From the NCBI RefSeq assembly GCF_001855555.1, contig NZ_MKCT01000013.1, positions 1 to 60,292 of the forward strand: a DNA stretch of 60,292 nucleotides, written 5' to 3'. Numbering within the stretch: position 1 is the first letter of the stretch; each line of letters starts with the position of its first letter. The position numbers and the translations under genes are program-made. Source of the DNA: Chromobacterium sphagni. GTDB lineage: Bacteria; Pseudomonadota; Gammaproteobacteria; Burkholderiales; Chromobacteriaceae. The notes beneath the pieces were generated by a model. That model searched no databases and was not told the DNA's origin. It saw only the letters and a program-made list of their open reading frames with translations. Shown in pieces: positions 17,466-26,760 of the stretch.

Positions 17466-17773
17466 GCAAAGGGGTAGATAGACAGAATGTTCGCTACCGA
17501 TCAATTCTATCCAGTAAGATAATAGCATAACAATATTCGCAATGTGAATATGTTAAATGAAACATAATTGCGCCAAATCTGAAAATCCATGCATAAAAGG
17601 CATGTGGGAATCAATTTCCAACTTTAACAAGCAGATAAAATCTGACGGAGCTGGATGCTAAAAACACATATCAATCCAGCCAAAAATAATTTTCAGCCCT
17701 TCATATTGCAATTCGTTCCAAGCTGACATCCACGCACTCGCATATAGCGCCCACGCTTCGTCAACCGCCTTGC

Positions 17774-20700
17774 CTATCCTCCTATCTTCCACTCCGCCTC
17801 CTGCCGCTTAGGCAAAGCGCCCACCGCCGGCGGCTTCAGCAAGTCGCACACGCCGCCCAGGCTGGACACCAGGCACAACGGCCTTCCGGGCGATAGTCCT
17901 CCGATATCGGGCATGCCTTCCGCCACGCTGTCCGCGCCCTGGCTAGTGCCGCGCGCAACCAGGTCCAGCCGCGGCGCCAGCGTGGGCGCCAGCACCTTGA
18001 GCACCTGCACCGGCAAGGCGCTGGTGAACTTGTAGTCGGCCGCCTTGGGGCCGGCCACATAGGCGACGATGGTGCCGAAGTAGTGGTCGCCGATATAGAA
18101 CACGAAAGCGCCGGAGCGGCTGACCACGCGGGCGGAGGTGAGGCCGCCGCCGCGGGAGAAGGTCTTGAAGCGGTTGTCGCCGGTGCCGGTTTTGCCGCCG
18201 ATCAACACATGCTCGCCATTGTGGTCGAAGGCTCCGGCCGCGCGGTGGGCGGTGCCCTTGTCCACCACTTCGGACAATACCTGGCGCACCAGCTGCGGAA
18301 TTTCCGGCGGCAGCACCCTCACGCCGCGGGCCTGGCCCTGGGCCAGGGTGGTGTCGTACGGCGTAGCCGATGCGAAACGCAGTTTGTCGATGTAAACCGT
18401 AGGCAGACGGACGCCGTCATTGGAAATGATGCCCATCAACTCGGCCAAGGCCGCCGGCCTATCGGCCGAAGCGCCAAGCGCGGTGGCGTAGGATGGCACC
18501 AGTGAATCGAAGGGATAACCCATCCGCTTCCAGGCGGCGTGGATCTGGCGGAAAGCGTCTATCTCCTGGATCTGGCGAATACGGTTATCCTGGCCGCCCT
18601 TGTGCTTGCTGTTGAACAGCCATTGGTACACTTCCTGGCGCTGGGCGGTGCTGGCCTGCACCATTTCCGACCAGCCCGCATCAGGATGGGCATGCAGGTA
18701 GGCCACCATCCACAATTCCAGCGGGTGGATGCCCGCCAGGTAGCCGCGATCGGCCAGGTTGAAACGGTCCGGCCCCATCTCGTCGTACAGCTTGGCCAAC
18801 GTCTTCTCCTCCAGCTTGGCCGGCGGCGTCAGGTATTTGGCGATGAAGGCCGCCATTTCAGGCTGGCCGGCCTGCGGATGGACGCTGCGGAAAATCACCG
18901 CCAGCCGCTTGGCGCTGCGGCGGGCCTTCTCCACCACCTGCGCGTCGATCTGCTCGGCATCCTTGCCACGGTACTTGCGGTAGAAACCGGCCATGAAGGT
19001 CTTGCCTTCGCGGTCGGCGAAGCGTTGCAGGTATTCGCGCCGCAACGGATTGGCGGGATCGCCGAGCACCTGGGAGTCGTTGCTCGGCGAATACATGTAG
19101 TAGTGCGCGACATCGCGCATCAAGCGGATGTAAACCAGGTTGACCGAATGCTGCGTCGCCTCGCGCAGCGTCAGGATGCGGCCGTTGTCGCTCTTCTCGA
19201 AATTCTCGAAGGTGTGCCGGCCGCCGCCGGTGAAAAAGCTTTCTCCTGGACTCGCGCTGTACTTGCGCTCCATCGAGGCCGCCAACATCGCAGACAAACT
19301 GCGGTCATCGTTCTGTCTCAGATAGTCTATCGCCCAGCGCCGCAGCACCGACTCATGCTCGGTCGGCCGGATGCCGGCCAGCTCATCCTGGCTCATGCCC
19401 GAATACTGCCGGTGCAGATCGGCGATGACCTCCAGATACGTCACCAGCGTGCGCAGTTTGGCGGTGGAGCCCAAGTCCAGCTTGGTGCCTTCGTTGATGT
19501 CGAAAGGCTGGTCGAAGTTGTCCGCCTGCACCCGCACCATATTGCCGGTTGGCGTGCGCTCTATCAGGGTGAAGCTGTAGGTCACCCCGCCGGGCGAGCC
19601 CTGTTGCAGCAAGAACTTGTCGCCCAATCCCACCGACTTGGCGTAGTCGGGATCGCGCAGCTTGAGCAGCTTGTCGGTTACCGCCTGCTGCAGCTGCGAA
19701 TCCAGCGTGCTGTTGACGGTCAGGTCCAGATGGTCGAGGTCGTACATGCGCGGTATGCCCAGCAGACCGGCCAGCTTCACCCGCACCGCGTTGGCGCCCT
19801 TGCGCTCCACCTGCGACTTGTTGGCCAGATTGACCCTCTCCCTCTGCTGCCGCAACGAGACCCCCAACGCGGCATCGCGCAATTCCGGCGTGATCACCTT
19901 GTCCTTGGCCATCAGCCGCAGATAGGAATCGGTCAGCCCTTCCAGCAGCTTCATGTCGCCATTGAGGAAGAACGAGGGGCTGCGCTGCGAAATCATCAGG
20001 CTGAGCGCCTCCTTGAACACGGTTGCCTGCTCGTCCACCGACAGCGGAGTATTGCTGGCCAGCGTGCGGTTCACCTCGTCGAATGAGCGTCCGTACCAGG
20101 CCCACATGCCGTCGCCCATGCCGGAGATTTCGCCGAAGCCGGCGCGCGCCGCCAGCGGCACCGTGTTCAGATACTCCACCACCAGTTGGCGCCGGGCGGC
20201 GCTGGTATCCTCGCCGCTGCGGTAGGCGCGCACCGAGGCCGACAGCATCTGGCGCAATTTTTCCTTGGGCGAGCCGGTGCGGCCGCCGGGCGAGTGGCGG
20301 AATTTCTCGATCTGGGTGGCCAGCGTGCTGGCGCCGGCGGAATGATAGCCGGGATGCAGAAAATGCAGCCCCTCGTCCGCCAGCGCCTTGCCGAAACGCG
20401 ACCATTCCACCGCCGGGTTCTGCTGCGGATTGCTGTCGTCCAGCAGCGCGTGGTTTTCGATGTAGAGCAGGCCGGAAACCAGCAGGCGCGGCAGCGAGTC
20501 GAAATCCCGATACACCCGCTGCGGGTAGAGAGACTGGTACATGGGCCGGCCATAGCCATCGTAAAGCATCAGGCCGGACTGGTCCTTTTCCCGGTACGGC
20601 GGGAACAGCCCCAGCGGCAGTAAAGGCCCCGTCACGCCGCTGTCTGCCAGCCGTATCATGTCCGGCGACTGGCGGGCCTGTTCGGCAATGGCGAATCCGC

Positions 20701-20998
20701 GGCTCTGCAGCCGCTCCAGATAGTGCGGGAGGTCGGAATACCCCATGCGCTGGTCATAGGGGCCGCCATGCTCGGGAAAGCGCATGTCCTTGCTGCGCCC
20801 CGGTTCAACCGCGAACGTGGCGTGGCGGGCGGCCCGGCTGAAGAACATCGCCTGGAACCGCGAGGTATGCACCTCGTTGAGGAATAGTGAGAGCGCCAGG
20901 CCGAACAGTGCGATCAACAGGCCGATCAGCGCCCACCATGTAGAAGAAGACGGTTTGCCTTTGCCCAATCCGAGTTTGGCTTCCGAAGTATCTATCAT
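17774..20998 (-). CDS. Divergent class A penicillin-binding protein (GT51 transglycosylase plus transpeptidase)
   Basis: A 1074-residue inner-membrane protein with a short cytoplasmic N-terminus and one anchor (WWALIGLLIALFGLALSLFL, about 23-42). The glycosyltransferase part keeps GASTLATQ (about 221), SPKEKLRQML and VVEYLNTVPL. Its first motif reads IENHALLDD where the usual one is ED..F..H. The transpeptidase part has all three penicillin-binding motifs: Ser-x-x-Lys in GSTAK (about 510), SVN (about 617) and KTG in GGKTGTGD (about 934). It is longer than standard PBP1 proteins, with extra sequence between SVN and KTG. The start at 20,998 is the ATG just before the anchor; the frame is open further upstream. 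Probably polymerises and crosslinks peptidoglycan in a specialised setting. Confidence 0.82.
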   Translation of the reverse strand: MIDTSEAKLGLGKGKPSSSTWWALIGLLIALFGLALSLFLNEVHTSRFQAMFFSRAARHATFAVEPGRSKDMRFPEHGGPYDQRMGYSDLPHYLERLQSRGFAIAEQARQSPDMIRLADSGVTGPLLPLGLFPPYREKDQSGLMLYDGYGRPMYQSLYPQRVYRDFDSLPRLLVSGLLYIENHALLDDSNPQQNPAVEWSRFGKALADEGLHFLHPGYHSAGASTLATQIEKFRHSPGGRTGSPKEKLRQMLSASVRAYRSGEDTSAARRQLVVEYLNTVPLAARAGFGEISGMGDGMWAWYGRSFDEVNRTLASNTPLSVDEQATVFKEALSLMISQRSPSFFLNGDMKLLEGLTDSYLRLMAKDKVITPELRDAALGVSLRQQRERVNLANKSQVERKGANAVRVKLAGLLGIPRMYDLDHLDLTVNSTLDSQLQQAVTDKLLKLRDPDYAKSVGLGDKFLLQQGSPGGVTYSFTLIERTPTGNMVRVQADNFDQPFDINEGTKLDLGSTAKLRTLVTYLEVIADLHRQYSGMSQDELAGIRPTEHESVLRRWAIDYLRQNDDRSLSAMLAASMERKYSASPGESFFTGGGRHTFENFEKSDNGRILTLREATQHSVNLVYIRLMRDVAHYYMYSPSNDSQVLGDPANPLRREYLQRFADREGKTFMAGFYRKYRGKDAEQIDAQVVEKARRSAKRLAVIFRSVHPQAGQPEMAAFIAKYLTPPAKLEEKTLAKLYDEMGPDRFNLADRGYLAGIHPLELWMVAYLHAHPDAGWSEMVQASTAQRQEVYQWLFNSKHKGGQDNRIRQIQEIDAFRQIHAAWKRMGYPFDSLVPSYATALGASADRPAALAELMGIISNDGVRLPTVYIDKLRFASATPYDTTLAQGQARGVRVLPPEIPQLVRQVLSEVVDKGTAHRAAGAFDHNGEHVLIGGKTGTGDNRFKTFSRGGGLTSARVVSRSGAFVFYIGDHYFGTIVAYVAGPKAADYKFTSALPVQVLKVLAPTLAPRLDLVARGTSQGADSVAEGMPDIGGLSPGRPLCLVSSLGGVCDLLKPPAVGALPKRQEAEWKIGG

Positions 20999-21256
20999 GA
21001 CATGTCGGCCAGGAGGCCGCCCCCTTGCAGCATGAACTGGAGAATATTGCTGGCTGTACCGGACACCACTGCTCGGCCGTCGGATTTCCCACCGGCTTTT
21101 CCTCAATATCGGACAGCCGCCGCGCTTTAGAAAGGAAGGAAAAGCTTGTTAAAGAAACTAGCGCATCCCTGAAGGACGCCAACGCCGCGAATTGGTGAAC
21201 GGCGAGCCAGGCTGGCCGCCCTCATCGCGGTTTCCAGCCCGCCGACGACTCCCCGT

Positions 21257-21586
21257 TCAGGCCAGCACCGACGCCGCCAAAACGGACGCCCGCGACGCAA
21301 GCTGTATCGCCTTGGCCACAAACTCTATCGACTTGCCGCTGGCCGCCAGCGCTTTTTCGGCATCGTCGGCCGCCTGCGAGGCCCCCCGCAATGCCGCCAC
21401 CGCATCGGCGTAGGCGCTGGCGGCATGGTCCAGATCGCAGGCGATGGCAGCCATCGCCTGCCCGGCCAACTTGTCTTGCAGATCGCCGCACTGCCGGCTG
21501 GTCTCCCCGGTGGTGGCTATCATAAGGTTATTGAACCGGGAGGCCAGCCCGGTTAGCAACTCGGCCAGATCATGACTATCCATCAC
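21257..21586 (-). CDS. Small helical protein of unknown function
   Basis: A 109-residue, alanine-rich, strongly helical protein without signal peptide or membrane helix; the periodic Ala/Leu/Asp pattern suggests a helical bundle or coiled coil. I do not recognise a family. It starts 12 bases after the stop of the upstream lipoprotein gene and is followed by the penicillin-binding protein, so it is probably the middle gene of a three-gene operon. Two adjacent ATGs are possible starts. Confidence 0.6.
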   Translation of the reverse strand: MMDSHDLAELLTGLASRFNNLMIATTGETSRQCGDLQDKLAGQAMAAIACDLDHAASAYADAVAALRGASQAADDAEKALAASGKSIEFVAKAIQLASRASVLAASVLA

Positions 21587-21598
21587 GCGCTCCTTGGA

Positions 21599-22477
21599 CT
21601 ATTGGCTGGGCAGCGCCCGGTACAGGCTGCGCAGGCGCTTGGCCTCGTCGACAAACTCGCGCAGGCGGTCGATGCGCTTGCCGGAATCGTCCAGGCTTTG
21701 CCTCAGTTGCCGGTGCAAATCCGGAAATGCCCGCATCTCCTTGCCAATGGCATCCAGCGCGCGGCGCTGCCGGTCGAAATCCGCCAGTTGCGCCGCCACC
21801 TGCAGATCACCCTGATAACGCGCCCAGCTGCCATAGGCCGGCCTGAAACCGTCCTTGTCGACCGCGCGCAGATAGCGCAGGCTGATATCGGTCAAATACA
21901 ACTGCAGGTCCTGCTGCACGCGCTGCATTTCCAGCGCCAGCACCTCAAGGCCGGGCTGAGCCTGGTCCATCACCGCGCGCAGGCTTGACTTGCGCTGGGC
22001 CATCAGCCGCGCATGGCCGAAGGCGTCCACCGCGCTTGCCAGCCCATTGGCTGTCGATACGCTCAGGCCGCTGCCCTGCAGCCGCCGCAGGCTGGCCGAC
22101 AGGTCTTGCGACGACTTGTCGATATCCGCCGCGCCGCCGGCCCCGGCCAGCTGCGCCAGCGCCGCGGCGTAGCTGGCCAACAGGTCCAGCGACGCCTCCA
22201 CCTTGCCCAGCTGGCCGGACAGGTCATACGGCTGCCCTTCGGCGTTCACCAGCGGAAATCCCTCTAGGCCGACCTTGCGGTCCGGCGCGGACAGCACCGC
22301 GCTGTCGCGGGCGGATTGTTCCAGCGCGGCGAAGCTGGAGGCGGCGCTGCCGTCTATCTGGCGGGCCGCGTCGCGCAGCGCGGCGAACTTGCCGCTGTCC
22401 AGATTGCCGCAGGCCGCAAGCGACAACAGCAGCGGCAGCATGGCTGCGCGGATCAGGCATGGAAGCAGGTTGATCAT
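21599..22477 (-). CDS. Predicted lipoprotein with long helical domain
   Basis: A 292-residue protein with a lipoprotein signal: MINLLPCLIRAAMLPLLLSLAACGN, where LAAC is the lipobox and the residues after the Cys (Gly-Asn) do not give the Asp+2 inner-membrane retention signal. The rest is predicted almost wholly helical and rich in Ala, Leu, Gln and Arg. The chosen ATG has GGGGAGG five bases upstream; a longer frame start would spoil the signal peptide. It is the first gene of the putative operon with the 109-residue protein and the penicillin-binding protein, which suggests a periplasmic role around cell-wall synthesis (inference). Confidence 0.72.
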   Translation of the reverse strand: MINLLPCLIRAAMLPLLLSLAACGNLDSGKFAALRDAARQIDGSAASSFAALEQSARDSAVLSAPDRKVGLEGFPLVNAEGQPYDLSGQLGKVEASLDLLASYAAALAQLAGAGGAADIDKSSQDLSASLRRLQGSGLSVSTANGLASAVDAFGHARLMAQRKSSLRAVMDQAQPGLEVLALEMQRVQQDLQLYLTDISLRYLRAVDKDGFRPAYGSWARYQGDLQVAAQLADFDRQRRALDAIGKEMRAFPDLHRQLRQSLDDSGKRIDRLREFVDEAKRLRSLYRALPSQ

Positions 22478-22619
22478 GGAGCCTCCCCGGCGGGGCCAGG
22501 CGAGCGGGAACCCGGCCCCGACCCAGATGGACAATGCAAAAGAAGCAGATCATTCCATTCAGATATAGCCCGCCACCGCCGCTTGGCAAAAGAATCGCCG
22601 CCCCGTTGGTGCGGCCGCG

Positions 22620-24322
22620 CTAGCCCTGGCCGCGCCAGTGCCGATGGCGTTTGCCCAAGCACTTCTCCAGCGCCAGCGACAGCAAGGACACCCCGCCGGA
22701 AGTGACGACGATCAAGGTGGCCATCGCCGCCGCCGCCGCGGTGTCGCCGGCATCGTCCATGGTGATGATCGACACCGCCGCCAGGCTGTTTTCCGGGCTG
22801 ATGATGAAGATCAGCGCCGACAGCGTGGTCATCGCCGACACGAACAGGAAGCGCGCCACATCCAGCAGCGCCGGCAGGCACACCGGCAGCGTCACCCGGC
22901 GCAGCGTGGTCCAGAACGGCACCTTGAGCGATGCCGCCACCGCCTCGAACTCGCCATCCAGCTGCCCCAGCGCGGTAGCCACGGTGAGATGGGCGGTGGT
23001 GTAGAAATGGGCGATGCTGCAAATCACCATCAGCGTCATGCCGCCGTACAGCGCGTTGAGCGGATTGGCCGGATGATTGAAGAAGAACACATAGCCCAGG
23101 CCCAGTACCAGGCCCGGCACCGCCATCGGCAGCATGGCGAAGAAGCGCAGCAGGCTGCGGCCCAAGGGCGCAGCTTGTTGCTTTTCGCAGACATATGCCC
23201 CCAGGAATACCAGCACGGCTCCCAGCAGCGCGGTGGCGCCGCCCAGCTTCAGGCTGTTGAAATAGGCGCCCCAGCCGCCGCCGTCGACATTGTCGAACTG
23301 GTAATGCGCCAGCGTGAACGACAAATCGTACGGCCAGTACTTGATGAAGGATGCCGCCACCCCCACGCCCAGCAAGGCCAGCAGCGCCGCCGATACCGCC
23401 GCCAGCAGCGCGACCGCGGCGATATCCCTGGGCAGGTTGCGGCCAGGAGCAAACAGCACGGCCCGCGCGGTCAGCGCCGCCTGCTGCCGCCGCGCCATGG
23501 CGCGCTCGATGAAGAAGGACAGCACCGCCGGCAACAGCAGCATCAGCCCCACCACCGCGCCGCGCGGGAAGTTCTGCTGGCCCACCACCTGCTTGAAGGC
23601 TTCCACCGCCAGCACGTTGTAGTCGCCGCCCACCACCTTGGGCACGCCGAAGTCGGTGATCACCAGCGTGAACACCACCAGCGCCGCTGACACCAGGCCA
23701 TAGCGCGCGCCCGGCAGAGTGATGGTGAAGAACTGCCGCCACGCGCCGGCGCCCAGCGCCCTGGCCGCCTCGTACAGCCGCGCGTCCGCCGACGCCAGCG
23801 CGGTGGCGATGATCAGCAGCGCGTAGGGAAAGGTATAAAAGGCCTCACCCAGCGCCACGCCCCAAAAACCGTAGATGCCGGCACCGCCCAGCCAGCTCTT
23901 GAGCAGGCCCTGGTTGCCGAACAGGTACACCAGCGAGATGGCCGGCATCAGCGATGGCGCCAGCAACGGCGACAAGGCGATCTGGCGGAACAGGCCGCGC
24001 CCCAGGCCCGGCTGCGGTTCAAACACCAGCCGAAAGCAAACGCCAGCGGCAGCACCAGCGCGCTGACGGTCAGCGCCAGCAGCAGGCTGTGCCAGGCGGC
24101 GCGCATCAGACCGGGGGAGTTCAGCACCTGGGAGAAGTTGACGAGGCCGGCAAAGCCGCCGTCCATGGTGGTGACGGCCTTGCCCAGGATGAACAGCAAG
24201 GGCAGGCCCAACGCCAGCGTCAGCAAGGCGGCCAGCGACCACACCAGCAAGGCGGCCAGCTGGCTTTCACCGTCCGCGCGCCAGCCGGCGCGGCGAGTCA
24301 ATCGCAAAGCCAGGCTCAACAT
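22620..24322 (-). pseudogene. Phosphonate-type ABC transporter permease (fused double permease), frame broken once
   Basis: The permease of a 2-aminoethylphosphonate-type importer, normally one chain of about 565 residues with two sets of membrane helices. The true start MLSLALRLTRRAGW at 24,322 overlaps the end of the ATPase gene by seven bases. The first about 105 codons run to AFGWCLNRS; the rest continues in another frame from GLGRGLFRQIALSPLLAPS. Adding one C to the CCC run at 24,007-24,009 restores one full-length protein. Both EAA-type loops for the ATPase are present (EAARALGAGAWRQFFTITLP and EAVAASLKVPFWTTLRRVTLP). I believe this is a sequence error more than a dead gene. Confidence 0.8.
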
Positions 24323-25416
24323 GCCGCCTCCCGCACATAGGCGCGCAACAGCGCGGCCGGCAATTCCACCGGCACGATCTCGCCCGGCACCAGCGGCTGG
24401 CGCTGCAGCATGGATGGGCATACCTCGGCGCGCAGCGTCTGCCCCGGCATGCCCTGCGGCTGCAGCCGGATACGGGTCATCGCGCCGCCGAAGCTGACAT
24501 CCTCCACCCGCGCCAGCAGCACGTTGGCCGCCGGCTCCCAACGCGCCTTGACGATGATGTCCTCCGGCCTCAGGAACAGCGTCAGCGACGCGCCGTCCGG
24601 CAGCGGCTGCTGCAGCTTGAGCACGCAGTTGCCTATGCTCGCCTCATGGCTGGACTTGCGTTGCGCCGGCAGCCAGTTGGCGTCGCCGACGAAGTCCGCC
24701 ACGAAGCGGCTGGCCGGCTGGCGGTAGATCTCGGCCGGGGTGCCCACCTGCTCGATGCGCCCGGCGTTCATCACCACCACCCGGTCGGCAATCGCCAGCG
24801 CCTCTTCCTGGTCATGGGTCACCATCAGCGTGGTGACGCCCAGCCGTTTCTGCAGGCCTTTCAGTTCGTCTCGCAGCCTGTCGCGCACCCGCGCGTCCAG
24901 CGCCGACAAGGGCTCGTCCAGCAGCAGCAAGCCCGGCGAGGTGGCCAGCGCCCGCGCCAGCGCCACCCGCTGTTGCTGTCCGCCGGACAGCTGCGACGGA
25001 TATTTCAGCTCGGCGCCCGGCAGCCCGACGATGTCCAGCAGCTCGCGCACGCGCTGGCCGTGGCGCGCCTTGTCGCGACGCGGGGTCAGGCCGTAGGCGA
25101 TGTTGTCGGCCACGGTGAGGTTGGGAAACAGCGCGTAGCTCTGGAACACGATGCCGTAGTCACGCCTGGCCGGCGCCTCGCGGGTGATGTCGCGGCCCAG
25201 CAGGTGGATGCTGCCGCCATCCGGCATGTCCAGCCCGGCGATCAGCCTAAGCAGCGTGGTCTTGCCGCAGCCGGACGGCCCCAGCAGACAGACGAACTCG
25301 CCCCTGCGTATCGACAGGGACACCGCGTCCAGAGCGGCGAAGCCGCCAAAGCGGCGGCTCAGGCTATGGATGGACAGGTGATCGGACAGGCCTTGCAGGC
25401 TATCGACCGGTTTCAT
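24316..25416 (-). CDS. phnT: ABC transporter ATP-binding protein, 2-aminoethylphosphonate type
   Basis: A 366-residue ATPase that powers the phosphonate importer. Walker A is GPSGCGKTT, the Q-loop VFQSYALFPN, the signature LSGGQQQR, Walker B LLLLDEPLSALD and the switch His in VTHDQEEAL. The C-terminal 120 residues form the TOBE-like regulatory domain with SLTLFLRPEDI. The ATG at 25,416 has GGAG six bases upstream; the frame also has an ATG four codons earlier. It lies between the binding protein and permease genes. Assignment to phosphonate, not iron or putrescine, rests on the binding protein and on the nearby C-P lyase locus. Confidence 0.85.
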   Translation of the reverse strand: MKPVDSLQGLSDHLSIHSLSRRFGGFAALDAVSLSIRRGEFVCLLGPSGCGKTTLLRLIAGLDMPDGGSIHLLGRDITREAPARRDYGIVFQSYALFPNLTVADNIAYGLTPRRDKARHGQRVRELLDIVGLPGAELKYPSQLSGGQQQRVALARALATSPGLLLLDEPLSALDARVRDRLRDELKGLQKRLGVTTLMVTHDQEEALAIADRVVVMNAGRIEQVGTPAEIYRQPASRFVADFVGDANWLPAQRKSSHEASIGNCVLKLQQPLPDGASLTLFLRPEDIIVKARWEPAANVLLARVEDVSFGGAMTRIRLQPQGMPGQTLRAEVCPSMLQRQPLVPGEIVPVELPAALLRAYVREAAC

Positions 25417-25488
25417 CGGGAACTCCATCTTGCTTGAATATCGAAAAGCCGCCCGCTGCTCGGCGGACGGCTCCGGCTTGCGCCAGGT

Positions 25489-26511
25489 TCAGTTCTTGGC
25501 CGCCGCCTTGCTTTCATAGCGGCGCGACCATTCCTGCAGGATGGCGTCGCGGTTTTTCGCCGCCCAGGAGAAATTGTTCTTCGACAGGCGCTTGGCGTAG
25601 TCGACCGGAATGTACGGGTTCTGCTTGGCCACGCCAGGCATCGCCAGCACCGCGTAGTTCTTCTCGTACTGCTGCATCGCCGGCAGGCTGGCCGAGAAAT
25701 CGGCCAGCTTCTTGGCGGCCTCCAGATTCCGGGTGCCCTTGATGATGGCGGTGGCTTCCAGATCCCAGCCCAGGCCTTCCTTGGGGTAGATCAGGTCTAT
25801 CGGCGCGCCTTGCGCCTTCAGCTCGGCGCCGCGGTATTCAAACGAGATGCCTATGGGGAATTCGCCGGTGGCGGCCATCTTGCATGGCTTGGAGCCGGAA
25901 TGGACGTACTGCGCCATGTTGACGTGCAGCTTGTCCATATAGTCCCAGCCTTGTTTCTCGCCCATCATCTGCAGCCAGGCGGACACATCCAGGTAGCCGG
26001 TGCCGGACGAGGCCGGGTGCGGCATCACGATCTGGCCTTTGTAGACCGGCTTGAGCAAATCGGCCCAGCTCTCCGGCCTGGGCAGGTTCTTTTTGGCGGC
26101 TTCCACCGTGTTGAAACAGATGGTGGCGGCCCACACGTCCATGCCGGTCCACTTCGGCGGCCTGGCCTTGTCGACGAACTGCGGGCTGAGCTTTTCCACG
26201 CCCTTAGGCGCGTAAGCCTGCAACATGCCCTGCTGGTCCAGGATCATCAGGCTGGTGGCCGCCAGCCCCCACACCGCGTCGGCCTGAGGACGGTTCTTTT
26301 CCGACAGCAGCTTGGCGGTGATGATGCCGGTGGACTCGCGCACCCAGCGGATTTCGATGTCCGGATTGACCTTCTCGAACGCCTCCTTGTAATCCTTGAC
26401 CTGGTCGGCCTCCAGCGCGGTGTACACCGTCAGCGTGGTTTTGGCGTAAGCCAGCGGGGACAACAGTCCGGACACGGCCAGACCGACTGCGACTGCCATC
26501 TGCTTCTTCAT
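25489..26511 (-). CDS. phnS: 2-aminoethylphosphonate ABC transporter substrate-binding protein
   Basis: A 340-residue periplasmic protein with a Sec signal peptide (MKKQMAVAVGLAVSGLLSPLAYA). The mature sequence TTLTVYTALEADQVKDYKEAFEKVNPDIEIRWVRESTG and PHPASSGTGYLDVSAWLQMMGEKQGW are characteristic of the PhnS-like group within the larger iron/spermidine-type binding-protein family. AAGGAG lies eight bases before the ATG. It is the promoter-proximal gene of phnS-phnT-permease. An operator-like motif shared with the C-P lyase promoter lies between 15 and 31 bases upstream, so transporter and lyase are probably co-regulated. Confidence 0.87.
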   Translation of the reverse strand: MKKQMAVAVGLAVSGLLSPLAYAKTTLTVYTALEADQVKDYKEAFEKVNPDIEIRWVRESTGIITAKLLSEKNRPQADAVWGLAATSLMILDQQGMLQAYAPKGVEKLSPQFVDKARPPKWTGMDVWAATICFNTVEAAKKNLPRPESWADLLKPVYKGQIVMPHPASSGTGYLDVSAWLQMMGEKQGWDYMDKLHVNMAQYVHSGSKPCKMAATGEFPIGISFEYRGAELKAQGAPIDLIYPKEGLGWDLEATAIIKGTRNLEAAKKLADFSASLPAMQQYEKNYAVLAMPGVAKQNPYIPVDYAKRLSKNNFSWAAKNRDAILQEWSRRYESKAAAKN

Positions 26512-26525
26512 GACGATGCTCCTTT

Positions 26526-26542
26526 GTTTAGACGTATAGACA
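26526..26542 (-). promoter_or_regulatory. Operator-like motif upstream of phnS (candidate PhnF site)
   Basis: Read on the minus strand this contains TGTCTATACGTCTAAAC. The ten-base core GTCTATACGT is identical to the element in front of phnG. Its reverse complement contains GTATAGAC, which is also part of the PhnF operator as I recall it from mycobacteria. It lies directly upstream of the ribosome site, well placed for repression. Confidence 0.5.
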
Positions 26543-26760
26543 AATTTGCCTACACACTGCGCCTGCTGAAATCACAGCCGCCACGGTAAGGGGCTTCGAT
26601 GACTCGCCGGTGAAATCCAGGTGAATCTTGTTTTGCCGCACTAGACCAATTCGCGGAAAACCGCCCGGCCCCAGAAACCGCGGCCGGGTCCTGGCGCAAC
26701 AACCCTGAAAATCAAACCGCATCAACTACTATGACAGAATGGGATTGAGCAGAAGAAAGC

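Larger units (their letters stand above)
16861..17773. other. AT-rich intergenic stretch
   Basis: About 900 bases without a supported gene, markedly richer in A+T than the surroundings, especially 16,870-17,000 and 17,500-17,720. It contains a plus-strand hairpin terminator (17,016-17,048) with a TTGACA-like promoter element about 75 bases upstream, and a minus-strand terminator (17,441-17,465). Short open frames here lack ribosome sites. Confidence 0.5.

Noticed and set aside
18539-20086. 515-codon plus-strand open frame inside the penicillin-binding protein gene
   Set aside because: Antisense shadow; the minus-strand protein has full PBP motifs through this stretch.
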